In this document: positions 1 to 11,398 of the stretch, in pieces | How the letters are laid out: each line of letters opens with the position of its first letter | Position numbering within the stretch: position 1 is the stretch's first letter | The notes under the pieces: model-generated | The model's input: only the letters and a program-made list of their open reading frames with translations | Databases searched by the model: none | Told to the model about the DNA's origin: nothing | From: Botryotinia globosa | Taxonomy: Eukaryota > Ascomycota > Leotiomycetes > Helotiales > Sclerotiniaceae | Direction: 5' to 3' | DNA: 64,000 nucleotides | Assembly (NCBI GenBank): GCA_014898425.1 | Contig: RCSZ01000001.1 | Location: forward strand, 310,001 to 374,000 | Program-made: the position numbers and the translations under genes

Positions 1-1127
1 GGTGTCGTGAGTACCTAGTATGTACACATTTGATACATGATTCATGTGTCGAAAGAAGTATGAGAGAACACTGTGATGGGATCGGTCATCGAGAGTGAAT
101 TCATGAGTAAAATCATCATTTGAAATGCTCCTGATATGTCAAGCTGGACATGGAACAATGATTTCAGTCACCAAGAGGGAATCTATGGACATAATTTATA
201 TATCAGAAGCAATGAGAATCGAAGCTTCCGCCGATACAGACAACATTTTCAGTCATCAACAGGGACTTTATGAATAATGCTACTAGTGAAAGACTTGATG
301 GTATGTCAAAATGGGTATGCAATGATATTCCACTGATATGAAGACTATCTCCAGTCACTCGACTATCGAAATGGGTATGAAATGACTGTTACTTCCAAGC
401 GCAAATGACTATTCAAAGCATCATTTGCATTCCAAAATGAATATGAATGTCCGTGGAAAGACAGATTATTACCTACCGTTATGAAGGGGGAGTTCAAGTA
501 ACAACTAGCGAAAGCACTATTTGTGCGTAGGAATGTGATTCTCGTAATCATTTCCAAGGAATCTATTACATCTCAAGTGGAAACATCATTATGACTTTCC
601 TCCTGATTCCTACAGCTCTTCCCTCGACCATCCTTTTTTTGCCCAGAAGGAAAAACTCCCCTGATACAAGCAAGGAAATCCACTCCATCTTGAAGCCCAC
701 CACGCGCTGCAGACAAAGAAGTATATAATAACCCCTAACAGCTAGTCGTGGTTATCACCACCCAAAATAGATATATAGACGAGCTACTACAAACTCTTGT
801 GAGAAAAGCGAGCAATATTCTGAACTTATGCATCTAAGTGGACCAAGTCAAAAGTACTCGAATGCCTGATCTGGAAACTTCCATAAGATGCTTTGCAACT
901 TCTTTGCCCTCTCCGTGTCTCCTAACCATTTCATACACTGCTTTCATCACATGAGAATGTAATAGTTAAAACTTCTTTTTGATTGGTCGTTAATTTGCAT
1001 ATTAGAACCTATTATTGCTCTATTATGCGCCTACAATGCACACAAATCTATAAACCAATACCTAGTATTTTGGCTTAATTAGAATACTTTTGAATGCTTT
1101 TAATATCCCCTTTGATATGAAACCTTT
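1..1127. other. Intergenic, no gene seen; degenerate repeats at the left
   Basis: No reading frame here looks like a protein family. The first 560 bases contain loosely repeated blocks: a TTCAGTCA-plus-CAA motif near 162 and 249 with a related CCAGTCACT at about 351, and an AATGGGTATG motif near 311 and 370. The spacing is roughly 90-100 bases. The right part (about 830-1127) probably includes the 3' UTR of the eIF2-alpha gene. Confidence 0.5.
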
Positions 1128-2228
1128 TTACATAACCTCGACCTGGTTCTCGTCACTCTCACTCATGCTCTCATCTCCACTAACTTCGGCATTTTCACGT
1201 TCTCTCTTCTCCATGAGTGCTTGCAATTCAGCATCATCGTTCTCGGTAACTGCCTTAGGTTCCATCTTGACGATCAATCCACCTCCTGCGGCTTCGATGT
1301 TCTTTCTGATATCCACGATTGCGGCCTCCAATGTCGAGATACCGACGGATTTTTCCAGACATGTACTTGTAAGAACGTAGAGTGGTGGGGATACGAGCTT
1401 GACTTTAACTTGGTTATCGGCGGTGTTTCTGGCTTCAGCAGTTCTTAAAGCGGTCTTAACGGCATCAATTCCCTCATATCCAAAGCAGGTAACTTCGACA
1501 TCGGCACGGACTTTTGTTGGTTGTGGTGTAAGACGTTTTCCGATATATGATTTTAATTCCTCGGCGACAACATCGTTAGGGAACTCGACATCATTCCAAG
1601 TTTCGGCGTTTCTATTTTGATGTCAGTATATAAAAGATTCAGGTAGTTCGGAGTTTCCATACGTTATCGAAAGCTTGAAAGCATCAACGGCATGTCCGTA
1701 TTTCTTGTTCAATGGCCAAACAATTTTCTCGTACAACTCTTCGATAGGATGCTTTGTCTTTTCCGCAACGTGGCGCATAATCGAATGAACCATTTTACCC
1801 TTATTGTATCGTTCCTCGCATCTTACAATATCTTCAGGTGACACTCTTCGTTTGGAAAGATCAATATAACCTGCAATTGACCAGATCAGCCTTCCGCAAC
1901 AATATAACATTCAGCAATTTTGTGCATACCCTTCTCCTTGTCGACTCTGAGAACAACGACAACCTCATTACGACCAACACGAATGAGTTTTTGGATACTT
2001 CTAATACGACGTCTAGATAATTCGGAGAGGAGAATCATGCCATCAATGTTATCGTATTCGAGGAGCTTGACATAAGCACCCATCTCTGCGATCTGCGAAG
2101 CTGGAGATTAGCATTTCCCTATACCTAAAAGTGCGCCTCTGGATCCATACCTGCTTGACATTCACCATGACGAAGCTATCGATCTCGGGGTATTTTTCTT
2201 CATAGAAACGGCAGTTTGTGAGAGACAT
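1128..2228 (-). CDS. SUI2: Translation initiation factor eIF2 subunit alpha
   Basis: This is the regulatory alpha subunit of eIF2, which brings initiator tRNA to the 40S ribosome and is the target of stress kinases. Four exons join to 310 residues: 2151-2228, 1930-2092, 1663-1870 and 1128-1611, with introns of 51-59 nt bearing GT and AG ends. The N-terminal S1 domain contains the kinase site [10 protein letters not shown], with the target serine at residue 52 counting Met (Ser51 by convention). The middle helical domain follows, then the alpha/beta C-terminal domain with [20 protein letters not shown]. An acidic tail ends in QVEVM. Length fits the family (about 305-315). It diverges from NTE1 across 538 bp. 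Confidence 0.96.
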
Positions 2229-2766
2229 GATTGCGATAGTTGCGCGGCTGAGCGCGAGGTGAAAGTTTTATGGATTTTGTTTGGCTTCGTCGCCGAATAT
2301 GAGAAGCTTCTTTGAATATCAGATCCGATGTTGTGAATTATGTTGATATTGTTGTTCTTTGTACAAATTCAAATTCGTGATAGATTTCTCTCCAAGTTAA
2401 CAAGGCTCCAAGGTTGAAAGAGTCACAATCTTTCGGTCGGGGATTTGGAGAGGGGCCGGTGGTGGTGGTGGGATGGTCTCGCTAAATAAAAAAAAGAGCT
2501 GGACGCTTTTGATTGGTGCAATGACGTCTAATAAGTATCGAATGTCTTACATAATCTTACTGGATTTACATTTACCTGAAGCTTCATGAAATTGTTCCCT
2601 GTCACTCGATTGTCCATCTACTCTACTCTGTATGTGGTGCTCTCAATTCCCAAGGTGATCGATTGATTGTTTTCCCTTAACAACAACTATTGGCCGTATC
2701 AAACTATGGAATCTTTGAATAGCAGTCGATTCTGCTAAATAATTTACAATCTTTTAATCCGGAATC
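2229..2766. promoter_or_regulatory. Divergent promoter region between SUI2 and NTE1
   Basis: These 538 bases must contain the promoters and 5' UTRs of both genes. A GT/GG-rich tract lies near 2450-2475, followed by an A-rich run near 2485. No TATA box or uORF stands out with confidence. Confidence 0.5.
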
Positions 2767-5700
2767 ATGTCTTCTGAAACGGTTTCCTCCCTGGTGGGAA
2801 GCCCTGTGAGCTCCATGGACTCGACAATAGCTTCAGCCATGGCATCAGTTACTGGTATACCAACAAATCAAACAGATGTTGCAGTGGCAGGATCAACATT
2901 TGGAGTCTTTGGAAAAATGATCCTGTTCTTCATCAGAGTGATTCCTGGAATTCTGTACTGGGTTATAACTTTCACGACAATTACAATGCCGACTTTCCTC
3001 TTTACGCTGTTCTCAACTAGCCTGACATTTACCATGAATGCTACTACTTTGTATGTGCCACTCGATTTACTATACTGTGTTTGCTAACTGCGTGCTTTAG
3101 AATGTTGATCATGGTGGCATTTGTGTCAACCATGAGTTGGTTCGTAAGATATCGATTTCTCAATATGTATTCTCGATTACCCCCGGAACCTCAGCGAAAA
3201 GAACCCCAAATAGACCTCTATCCAGACACGCAAGATGAAGGATCAAAGTCAGGGTTTTCAAATTACCTGGATGAGTTTCTGAGCGCCATCAAGGTCTTTG
3301 GTTATTTGGAACGCCCAGTATTCCACGAACTCACACGCTCCATGCAAACGAGAAAGCTCATAGCTGGTGAAACCTTGAATCTTGAGGAGGAAAAGGGATT
3401 CTGTCTAGTGGTTGATGGATTAGTAGAAATCTTTGTCAAGTCGGCTCGAGAAGGACGTGGATCGGATACTGATCCTATGTCGTACGAACGAGAAGATTCA
3501 GATAGTGGATCTGGCCTTCACCGAGGCAGTGGGCACCAGGGCTACCAGTTATTAACTGAGGTTAGAAATGGTGCACCTATGTCGTCTCTCTTTTCTATAC
3601 TCTCACTTTTTACAGAAGATGTCAAATTGAGACATTCTGATGATGACGATTTCGATGGAAATGGTACTCCTGGTCATCAGGAATATAGCCACGATGCTCC
3701 TCCATCACTTCCCACAAGTCCAATATACGGAGCTCCTAGTCAGGACGGCCGCCGAGATGATAGGAATCGTCGTGCTTCTTCGACAACGGTTAATGGAAGA
3801 ATACCTCCGTTGTCATTAGACGCTGCAGCCAACATTTACCAACGTCGACCTAGGCCTAAGAGGCTGAATACAACTTCTGTGCACCCTGATATTGTGGCCA
3901 GAGCTACAGTTGATACTACAATTGCTATAATTCCTGCTAGCGCTTTTCGTCGATTAACCAGAGTATATCCTAAAGCTACAGCGCACATCGTTCAGGTCAT
4001 TTTGACGAGATTGCAAAGAGTCACTCTTGCAACTGGTCACTCTTATCTTGGTTTAACTAGTGAGGTTCTGCGCACTGAAAAGCACATGAATAAGTACACA
4101 ACCTATGAACTACCAAATTTCCTCCGAGGCGACGCATTGAAGCGCTTAAAGGAGAAGTTTATAAGAGAAAAGGAAAGAATTGGAGCTGAAGAAGGCAGCA
4201 AAGGTATCGCTTTGCATAACGCTGGGGCTGGAAGACGGCGAAGATCTAGTCATAGCCTTAGAAAAGAGGCTACAATGCATGCTTCGTCAGTCAGAGGGTC
4301 CATGTCGATGTCCAAACAGACGTTTGAAATACCTGGCGGAGATTCTGCCGTCAGTCCAAGTCCCGGAGATCTTCTTACAAATATCCAGATGTCACGTCAT
4401 GCTGGCAGGAAACCTGCTTCAATTGTAACTCAAGGTTCCAATCCTCAAGTATGGCATCATGATGCTCAAAGTCCGCTTTCTCAAAGAACGTCAAACCCGT
4501 TCAATGGCCCAATGAATGCACGAATTCCTCTTCACCGCCAAGAATCCATCGATGAAGATGGAATGTTCAGAAAATCTATATTGGAATGTATTTTCAAAGC
4601 TATTGGTCTTACAAACACTAAAAATGCCCTGCGTATGTCTGATTCTGTCGAAGGCTCCCCTCGATTGCTTTCGTATGATCAAAGACGTCAGAAGGCAATT
4701 TTCGGTAGCAACTCTTTTACTAGCAATGCCTTTGGCCTTATTGACCCCTACGAAGGTTCTGTAGATGACACCGAATCAGTGACATCTGGTGGAGTTAGTG
4801 CTGGTGGCTATCCAAGTACGCAAGGCCTCGCCCAAGAGCTCAAGGATGAAGTCGAGATTGTTTACTTTCCAAAAGGCTCAGTTCTTGTGGAACAGGGAGA
4901 AAGAAATCCCGGACTTTATTACGTTATTGATGGGTTTCTAGATGTTAGTGTTCCTGTTGATGAGAAATCGGACTCCATGGTCCTGGGTAGCTCTTTCCAA
5001 CACTCTTCAGCCAACAAGAATGGAAATGATCCAATGCCTTCTTTATCTAGAACCAAGACTGGTTCATCGCGTGTCTCAGGAATTAATGCTTCAGGGCACG
5101 AGGGTAAAAACCGAAAATCTGCAGACCGAAAAAGTCTAGCGCTTATCAAGCCAGGCGGTATTGCAGGCTACATCGGTACCATATCTTCTTATCGCTCGTT
5201 CATTGATGTTGTCGCAAAGACAGATGTTTACGTAGGATTCTTACCACGAACTTCACTGGAAAGAATCGTCGAGAAGTATCCTGTTGTGCTTCTAACTATG
5301 GCTAAGCGGCTTACCAGTCTATTGCCTAGATTGATCCTACATATTGACTTTGCACTTGAATGGGTGCAAGTGAACGCCGGACAAGTCATCTACCATCAAG
5401 GGGATGACAGCGATGCAATTTATATTGTTCTGAATGGCCGACTTCGACTTGTAGTCAATAATGATGAAGCTGGAATGAAAGTCATTGGCGAGTATGGCCA
5501 AGGCGAAAGTGTTGGAGAACTGGAGGTTATGACAGAATCTGTAAGACCCGCTACACTTCATGCGATTCGTGATACCGAACTTGCCAAATTTCCCAAGACG
5601 CTCTTCAATAGTCTTGCACAAGAACACCCAGGTATCACGATCAAGATTTCCAAAATTATCGCATCCCGTATGCGAGCCTTGGTAGAAGAGCCAGTCTTCG

Positions 5701-7434
5701 TGCAAACTAAAGAGAAAGTTACCGGTGCCACAAATGATAAGGTATCTTCGACGGTCAATCTTCGTACTGTTGCTGTACTTCCCGTCACTGCTGGAGTTCC
5801 TGTGGTCGAATTTGGCAGTCGTCTAATGAATGCTTTGACTCAAATCGGGGCACCAAATGGTGTAACTTCTCTCAACCAAGCTGCTATTCTTAATCATCTT
5901 GGTAGACATGCTTTCAGTCGTATGGGGAAGCTTAAACTCTCAGAATATCTTGCTGATCTTGAGGAGAAGTATGGGTTGGTTTTGTATATTGCCGGTCAGT
6001 GACACCTTTTCTCGAAACACTACAATTCATGAACATCCCTGCCTGAGATCATCACTAACACTTTTTCCAGACACAAACGTGAACTCGCCCTGGACCCAAA
6101 CTTGTATCAGCCAAGCTGATTGCATTCTCCTGATAGGTATAGCAGATGGTTCGCCTGCGATTGGAGAGTACGAACGATTCTTATTAGGAATGAAAACTAC
6201 TGCAAGAAAAGAATTGGTATTATTGCACACAGACCGCTTCTCCTCACCTGGTGTGACTCGCGCTTGGCTTAGAAATCGAGTCTGGATCAATGGTGGACAT
6301 CATCATGTTCAGATGGACTTTAGAACTAGTCCTATTCCAGTGCATCCTCAAGCAAGAAAATTTGGAACCGCACTGAAACAGCGAGTACAAGTGATTCAAG
6401 CAGAAATTCAAAAATACACATCTCGTCGCGTACGGCAGTCACCACTTTACTCCGCAGAAACTCCCTTCAAAGGCGACTTTCACCGAATTGCTAGACGCCT
6501 TTGTGGCAAATCTATAGGTCTCGTGCTTGGAGGAGGTGGTGCACGCGGCATAGCTCAGGTTGGAATAATCAGAGCTATGGAAGAATCCGGAATTCCCATT
6601 GATATCATTGGAGGAACCTCTATTGGATCATTCATCGGTGCATTATACGCTCGCGACGCAGACGTTGTTCCAATGTATGGACGCGCGAAAAAATTCTCAG
6701 GTCGCATGGCAAGTATGTGGCGCTTTGCATTGGACTTGACATATCCATCTGCTTCTTACACCACTGGTCATGAGTTCAATCGTGGTATCTTCAAGACTTT
6801 TGGCAATACTCAGATTGAAGATTTCTGGCTCGAGTTTTACTGCAATACTACTAATATCAGCAAGAGTCGATCAGAAATTCACACCAGTGGATACGCATGG
6901 AGATACGTAAGAGCATCCATGTCTCTTGCTGGACTTCTCCCACCACTATGTGATGAAGGCAGTATGTTGTTAGATGGTGGATACGTAGACAACCTAACGG
7001 TTTCTCATATGAAATCCTTAGGGGCTGACATCATTTTTGCTATTGATGTTGGCAGTCTTGATGATAACATGCCACAAAATTTTGGCGACTCTCTCTCTGG
7101 ATTCTGGGCATTCGCAAATCGTTGGAATCCATTCTCATCATACCCAAACCCTCCTACTTTGGCTGAGATTCAAGCACGTCTCGCATATGTATCCAGCGTC
7201 GACGCCCTAGAACGAGCAAAGACAACTCCAGGATGTCTATATATGAGACCTCCAATTGACGATTATGGAACTCTAGATTTTGGTAAATTCGATGAGATTT
7301 ATCAGGTGGGATACAAATTCGGACAAGAATATCTGGCGAAAATGAGAGATCAGGGAATCCTTCCGCTTGTTGATGAGACTGAGGAGAAGAAAGCCTTGAG
7401 GAGAACCATGGCACCGAGAAGAGCTAGTATTTAG
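2767..7434 (+). CDS. NTE1: Patatin-like lysophospholipase NTE1 (neuropathy target esterase homologue)
   Basis: An ER-membrane phospholipase B that deacylates phosphatidylcholine to glycerophosphocholine. Three exons (2767-3050, 3101-5994, 6071-7434) give 1513 residues, the usual size for filamentous fungi. Order: N-terminal membrane segments at about 56-115, then three cyclic-nucleotide-binding-like domains starting near residues 155, 670 and 841. Long low-complexity, Ser-rich linkers separate the first two. The C-terminal patatin domain has the oxyanion loop LGGGGARG, the nucleophile in GTSIG at about Ser1243, and the dyad Asp in DGGYVDNL at about Asp1361. All catalytic residues are present. 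The first intron interrupts the codon after NATT and the second falls just before the alpha/beta part. The start ATG precedes a Ser-rich cytosolic or luminal tail, as in relatives. Confidence 0.96.
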
Positions 7435-8198
7435 TTCAGGATTCTGTATGAGGTTTGGTGTGGCATTTGTTGCAGTCGTTGCAGCGAAGTTTTGCAGGGC
7501 GTTTCGGTATAGGTCATTGATGGTGGTGATATACCCAAGCATATATTGGTATGGGAAATGATCTGTTCATAAGATTTGCATTTGTGAGAGAATATTATTC
7601 AAAATATTTGACCAATACCTTGAGGTAATTCTACCAGATCTTATCTTGAAATTGTTGTGATTGCAGATGTCTATTGTGAATGTGATTGATAAGGACAACC
7701 TCAGTAACTACCTACCCAGGTGGCTATACACGGTTTATTCACGGCACCTGCAATCAATGAGCCTCCAAATTCACTAGAGAACAACGATATCTATATAGAG
7801 TTTATAGAGGCTGAGGGTCTAATAACTTAAAAGTCTGATCCCATAAACCTGGATGGTGGGATTTCAAGCTTAGAGCCGGCTTCCGATAGGCTGATTTTGG
7901 GTGTCGGAGACGGCCGAAATATTTATCACTGATGATCCACAGACAAACAAATGGTGAGAGAACAAACATTGAAGAGACAGACAGAGACAGACAGAGACAG
8001 ACAGAGACAGACACCTTTACATAAGAGTTTTAGAATCCCCAGATTATTATATAAATATAAAAATAAAAATATTACTTGTTAAGATAACCTTTCAACTTAA
8101 CGTCTGATCACCTCAAACTAGACAAGTTCTCGGCGACAATTCAGAGAGGTACTCGCTGAGAATACATTGAGAGTTGCAATTCAAAAACCAGGAATAGC
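7435..8198. other. Intergenic with GACAGACAGA tandem repeat
   Basis: This is the 3' flank of NTE1 and the 5' flank of the guanine deaminase gene. A short array of a 10-base unit (GACAGACAGA-like, about four copies) lies at about 7975-8013. An AT-rich stretch at 8040-8075 sits 120-160 bases before the next start codon. No gene was recognised. Confidence 0.6.
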
Positions 8199-9865
8199 AT
8201 GACTTCTACGTCTAGCATGGCTTCCTCCTCGTTGTCACCACCAAAGAAATCATCCATCAAGAGACAGGTTTTTCATGGGACATTTGTCCACTGTAAAAAT
8301 CTTACGGATTTGGAGATTCTACATGACACGTATGTGTTTGTGGATGAACATGGAGTTATTGTTAAGATTTTGAGTGGTGATGGTACTGGAGATGCAAGGG
8401 ATTTGAGAGAGGATGTAGGGGAATTGGGTTGGCATACGGACGTTGATGATGAGAGGGAGATTTTTGGATATGTGGACTCTTCGAAGGATGAACATGGAGC
8501 ACATGGAGAGGAACGCTTTTTCTTTCCGGGGTTTGTTGGTATGTTTTTATTTCGTTTTCTCTTTGTTGTTCATTTGTACGAGGGATGATGTACAAACATC
8601 TGTTATGACGGAAAAATCAAAAAATCACGAACCCGATTAACAAATTACTAGATACACATATCCACGCACCCCAATATCCCAATTCGGGTCTCTTCGGCTC
8701 TTCTACTCTTTTGAACTGGTTGAATACATACACCTTTCCCCTCGAAGCCTCTCTCTCTGCTCTCCCCAAAGCCCGCGCTATCTACTCCCGTGTAATTCAA
8801 CGTACGCTCTCTCACGGAACAACCACCGCTGCCTATTACGCTACCATTCACGTCGAATCCACCAATCTCCTCGCCGATCTCTGTTTGCAAAAAGGCCAGC
8901 GAGCACTCGTCGGACGCTGTTGTATGGATAGCGATTCGGGCGCCAATCCAGAATACTACCGCGACGATAACCCTACCCAGAGCTTAGAGCGAACGAAGGA
9001 ATGTATCTCTCATTGCGAAGATATCGATCCGGATAGGAAACTCATCACGCCTATTCTGACTCCGCGCTTCGCACCAAGTTGTACCCCGCAGTTGATGAGT
9101 TCTTTGGGGAAAATTGCACGGGAAAAGGATCTTCCGATCCAAACGCATATTTCGGAGAATCGTTCCGAGATACAGTGGGTTAAGGAATTGTTCCCAGAGT
9201 GTGATAGTTATACGCATGTGTATGATAAGTATTCGTGTTTAACACCGAAAACAATATTAGCCCATGCGGTGCATATCGGAGAGGATGAAGCGGCGCTGAT
9301 TAGAGAGAGAGGAAGCGGTATTGCGCATTGTCCTGTGAGTAATAGTGCGTTGACTAGTGGGATGGCGAGGGTAAGATGGATGATAGATAGAGGATTGAAT
9401 GTGGGTCTAGGAACGGATGTTAGTGGAGGGTTTAGCGCGAGTGTTTTGGCGGCGGCAAGAGAAGCAAGTTGTGTGAGTCGGTGTGCTGCTGCTGGGATTG
9501 GCGCATCGGAGAATACAAATGGGAAAGAAAGAGATACGTTGAGTGTGCCTGAAGTGCTTTATTTGGCTACGAGAGGAGGTGCAAAGGTTGTGGGGATGGA
9601 GGATAAGATTGGCGGGTTTGAAGTTGGGAAGGTGTGGGATGCGCAATTGATTGGGTTGGGGAAAGCTCTTATGAATCAAAAGGAGGGTGAGTGGGAAGGA
9701 CAAGAGGAAACGCATGAAGTAGAAGTCTCGCAAACAGGACCAGTTGATATTTTCGGCTGGGAAAATTGGCATGAGAAAGTCGCAAAGTGGGTTTTCAATG
9801 GCGATGATCGGAATACGATGAAAGTTTGGGTGAATGGGAGGTTAGTTCATCAGAGGAGGAATTGA
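8199..9865 (+). CDS. GUD1: Guanine deaminase
   Basis: An amidohydrolase that converts guanine to xanthine in purine salvage or catabolism. Two exons (8199-8538 and 8652-9865) join through a 113-nt intron to give 517 residues. The join restores the metal-binding motif as GFVDTHIHAPQYPN, with the two zinc-binding histidines at about 116 and 118. Further active-site motifs are THISEN, HAVHIGEDE and GTDVSGG (Asp metal ligand). Exon 2 is more GC-rich than exon 1. The protein is somewhat longer than the roughly 450-490 typical of the family because of an acidic insert before the first motif. The start codon is the first ATG of the frame and is followed by a Ser-rich, unstructured stretch. Confidence 0.93.
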
Positions 9866-10305
9866 ATTGTTTGTGAGATTCAATGAGTAGAATGATAATT
9901 AGAGCTTTGATGGAAATTGGGGGAATCATACCGAGGCCCATCTGAATCATTTTGTCAATACATTAAAAATAGAATTCTGTTTGAAGCAAAAAAAATCTAT
10001 AATTTGTATACTGTGTTTATAGAAATCTTGGAAATAAAAATTGTATTATATAGAACAATATAAATTATAATTTTATTATAGAAAATATTATATTATTAAA
10101 AAGCTTTTATTATTATTAATATTATTATAATTTTAAAATCTATTTTAGAATTCTTGAAAAGAAATATATTAATATTCAAATTCTAATACAAAATCTTTTT
10201 TGAATAATTTTCTTTTCATATATAGATTATTATATTATAAACAAAAGAATTCTAATAAAGATATATTTTTTTTTCGAATGCAAATTTAAATATTAGATTG
10301 TATTT

Positions 10306-10470
10306 AATCAATTCTCAATTTATATAAAAAAATTATTCAATTCAATATACAACTTTAAAGAAATTAATAAAATAAAATAAAAAGAGTGGATTTTATTATT
10401 AATTAGAATTCAAAAAATCGATTCATATAATCTTTTTTGAATTATTTCGAAAATAAATTTTTATATTTAA
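10306..10470 (+). repeat. Decayed AT-rich repeat, copy A
   Basis: Starts with CAATTCTCAATTTATATAA and TTATTCAATTCAATATA, runs through an A-rich middle and ends in TTGAATTATTTCGAAAAT. The same order of blocks occurs in copy B (same direction) and copy C (inverted). Boundaries are approximate. Confidence 0.6.
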
Positions 10471-10539
10471 TTCTATTTTAATAAACTCTAATTTTCGAAA
10501 TATTTTTTATTAATTTCTTAAAGATTAGATTTAATTATT

Positions 10540-10700
10540 AATTAATTCTCAATTTATATAAGAAACTATTCAATTCAATATATAACTGTAAAAAAATTAA
10601 TAAAAGAAAAAGAAAAAAGATAATCTTATTAATTAAAATTCAAAAAAATCAATGGATATAATTCTTTTTAAATTATCTCAAAAATTAGAATTTATATCTA
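10540..10700 (+). repeat. Decayed AT-rich repeat, copy B
   Basis: Same block order as copy A: TTCTCAATTTATATAAG, then TATTCAATTCAATATATAA, then AATTAAAATTCAAAAAAATC, then AAATTATCTCAAAAAT. It differs from A mostly by A/T changes and small gaps. Confidence 0.6.
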
Positions 10701-10794
10701 TTATTGAAATGTTTTAATAAATTCGAATAATAAATCACTCTCAATATTTAATCTTTTATTATTCTGATATTTTAATAATAAATTCAAATTTGAA

Positions 10795-10900
10795 TTTTTG
10801 AGATAATTCAAAAAGAATTATATCAATCAATCTCTTGAATTTTAATTAATAAAAATATCACTTTTTATTCTATTTTATCAATTTCTTTAAGGTTTACTAG
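10795..10900 (-). repeat. Decayed AT-rich repeat, copy C (inverted, partial)
   Basis: Read on the minus strand it gives TTAAAGAAATTGATAAAATA, then TTATTAATTAAAATTCAAG, then TTTTTGAATTATCTCAAAAA. This matches the right two thirds of copies A and B. The left third is absent. Confidence 0.6.
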
Positions 10901-10953
10901 ATTGAAAGTTTTATTTTAATATATATATATATCTCTAAATTCTAAATACATTT

Positions 10954-11289
10954 TTAGCTTAGGGAGAATTCTATTTTTAGTGTATTAACAAAATGATTCA
11001 AATATGCCTCGGTAAATCGGCAATCGGTGGAAAACGCATTTAGAAGCACTATGATATATATTACTGTTATGATAGATTGGAAAGACATATTCACACCCGA
11101 ATATCCTGTACCGACTTTTGATAATTGTATTTTGATATTCGATATTATATTATAATGAATGTCTGTATCTAACATACTCAATCGTATACCCATTCTGAGC
11201 ACATAACACATTCCAATACATATTCCAATAGAGAAGTAGAGCATATAAATCCAACTCTTATTGGATTTCAATTTCAAACGCCTTCCCAT
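10954..11289 (-). other. Unrecognised 111-codon open frame beside the AT-rich island
   Basis: The frame has two hydrophobic segments (near residues 14-32 and 70-86) and no family resemblance I can name. It lies directly next to decayed repeat DNA and has AT-biased codons. It could be a chance frame, a relic, or a small orphan membrane protein. I do not call it a gene. Confidence 0.15.
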
Positions 11290-11398
11290 CCATTGATCCC
11301 TAACATTTCCTCATCCATATCCTCCATCTGCCTAGACCTATTTCTCCACACGCATCTCATCATACCCAATACCTGCTTACTCGCGCTCACACTCATCA

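Larger units (their letters stand above)
9866..11398. other. AT-rich island between guanine deaminase and GMC oxidoreductase
   Basis: The stretch from about 9960 to 10950 is almost pure A+T and has no usable reading frames, unlike the flanking genes. It contains at least three copies of one repeat (listed separately). This is the look of an old repeat decayed by C-to-T mutation (RIP-like). From 10954 a moderately AT-rich segment holds one small open frame. Confidence 0.7.
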
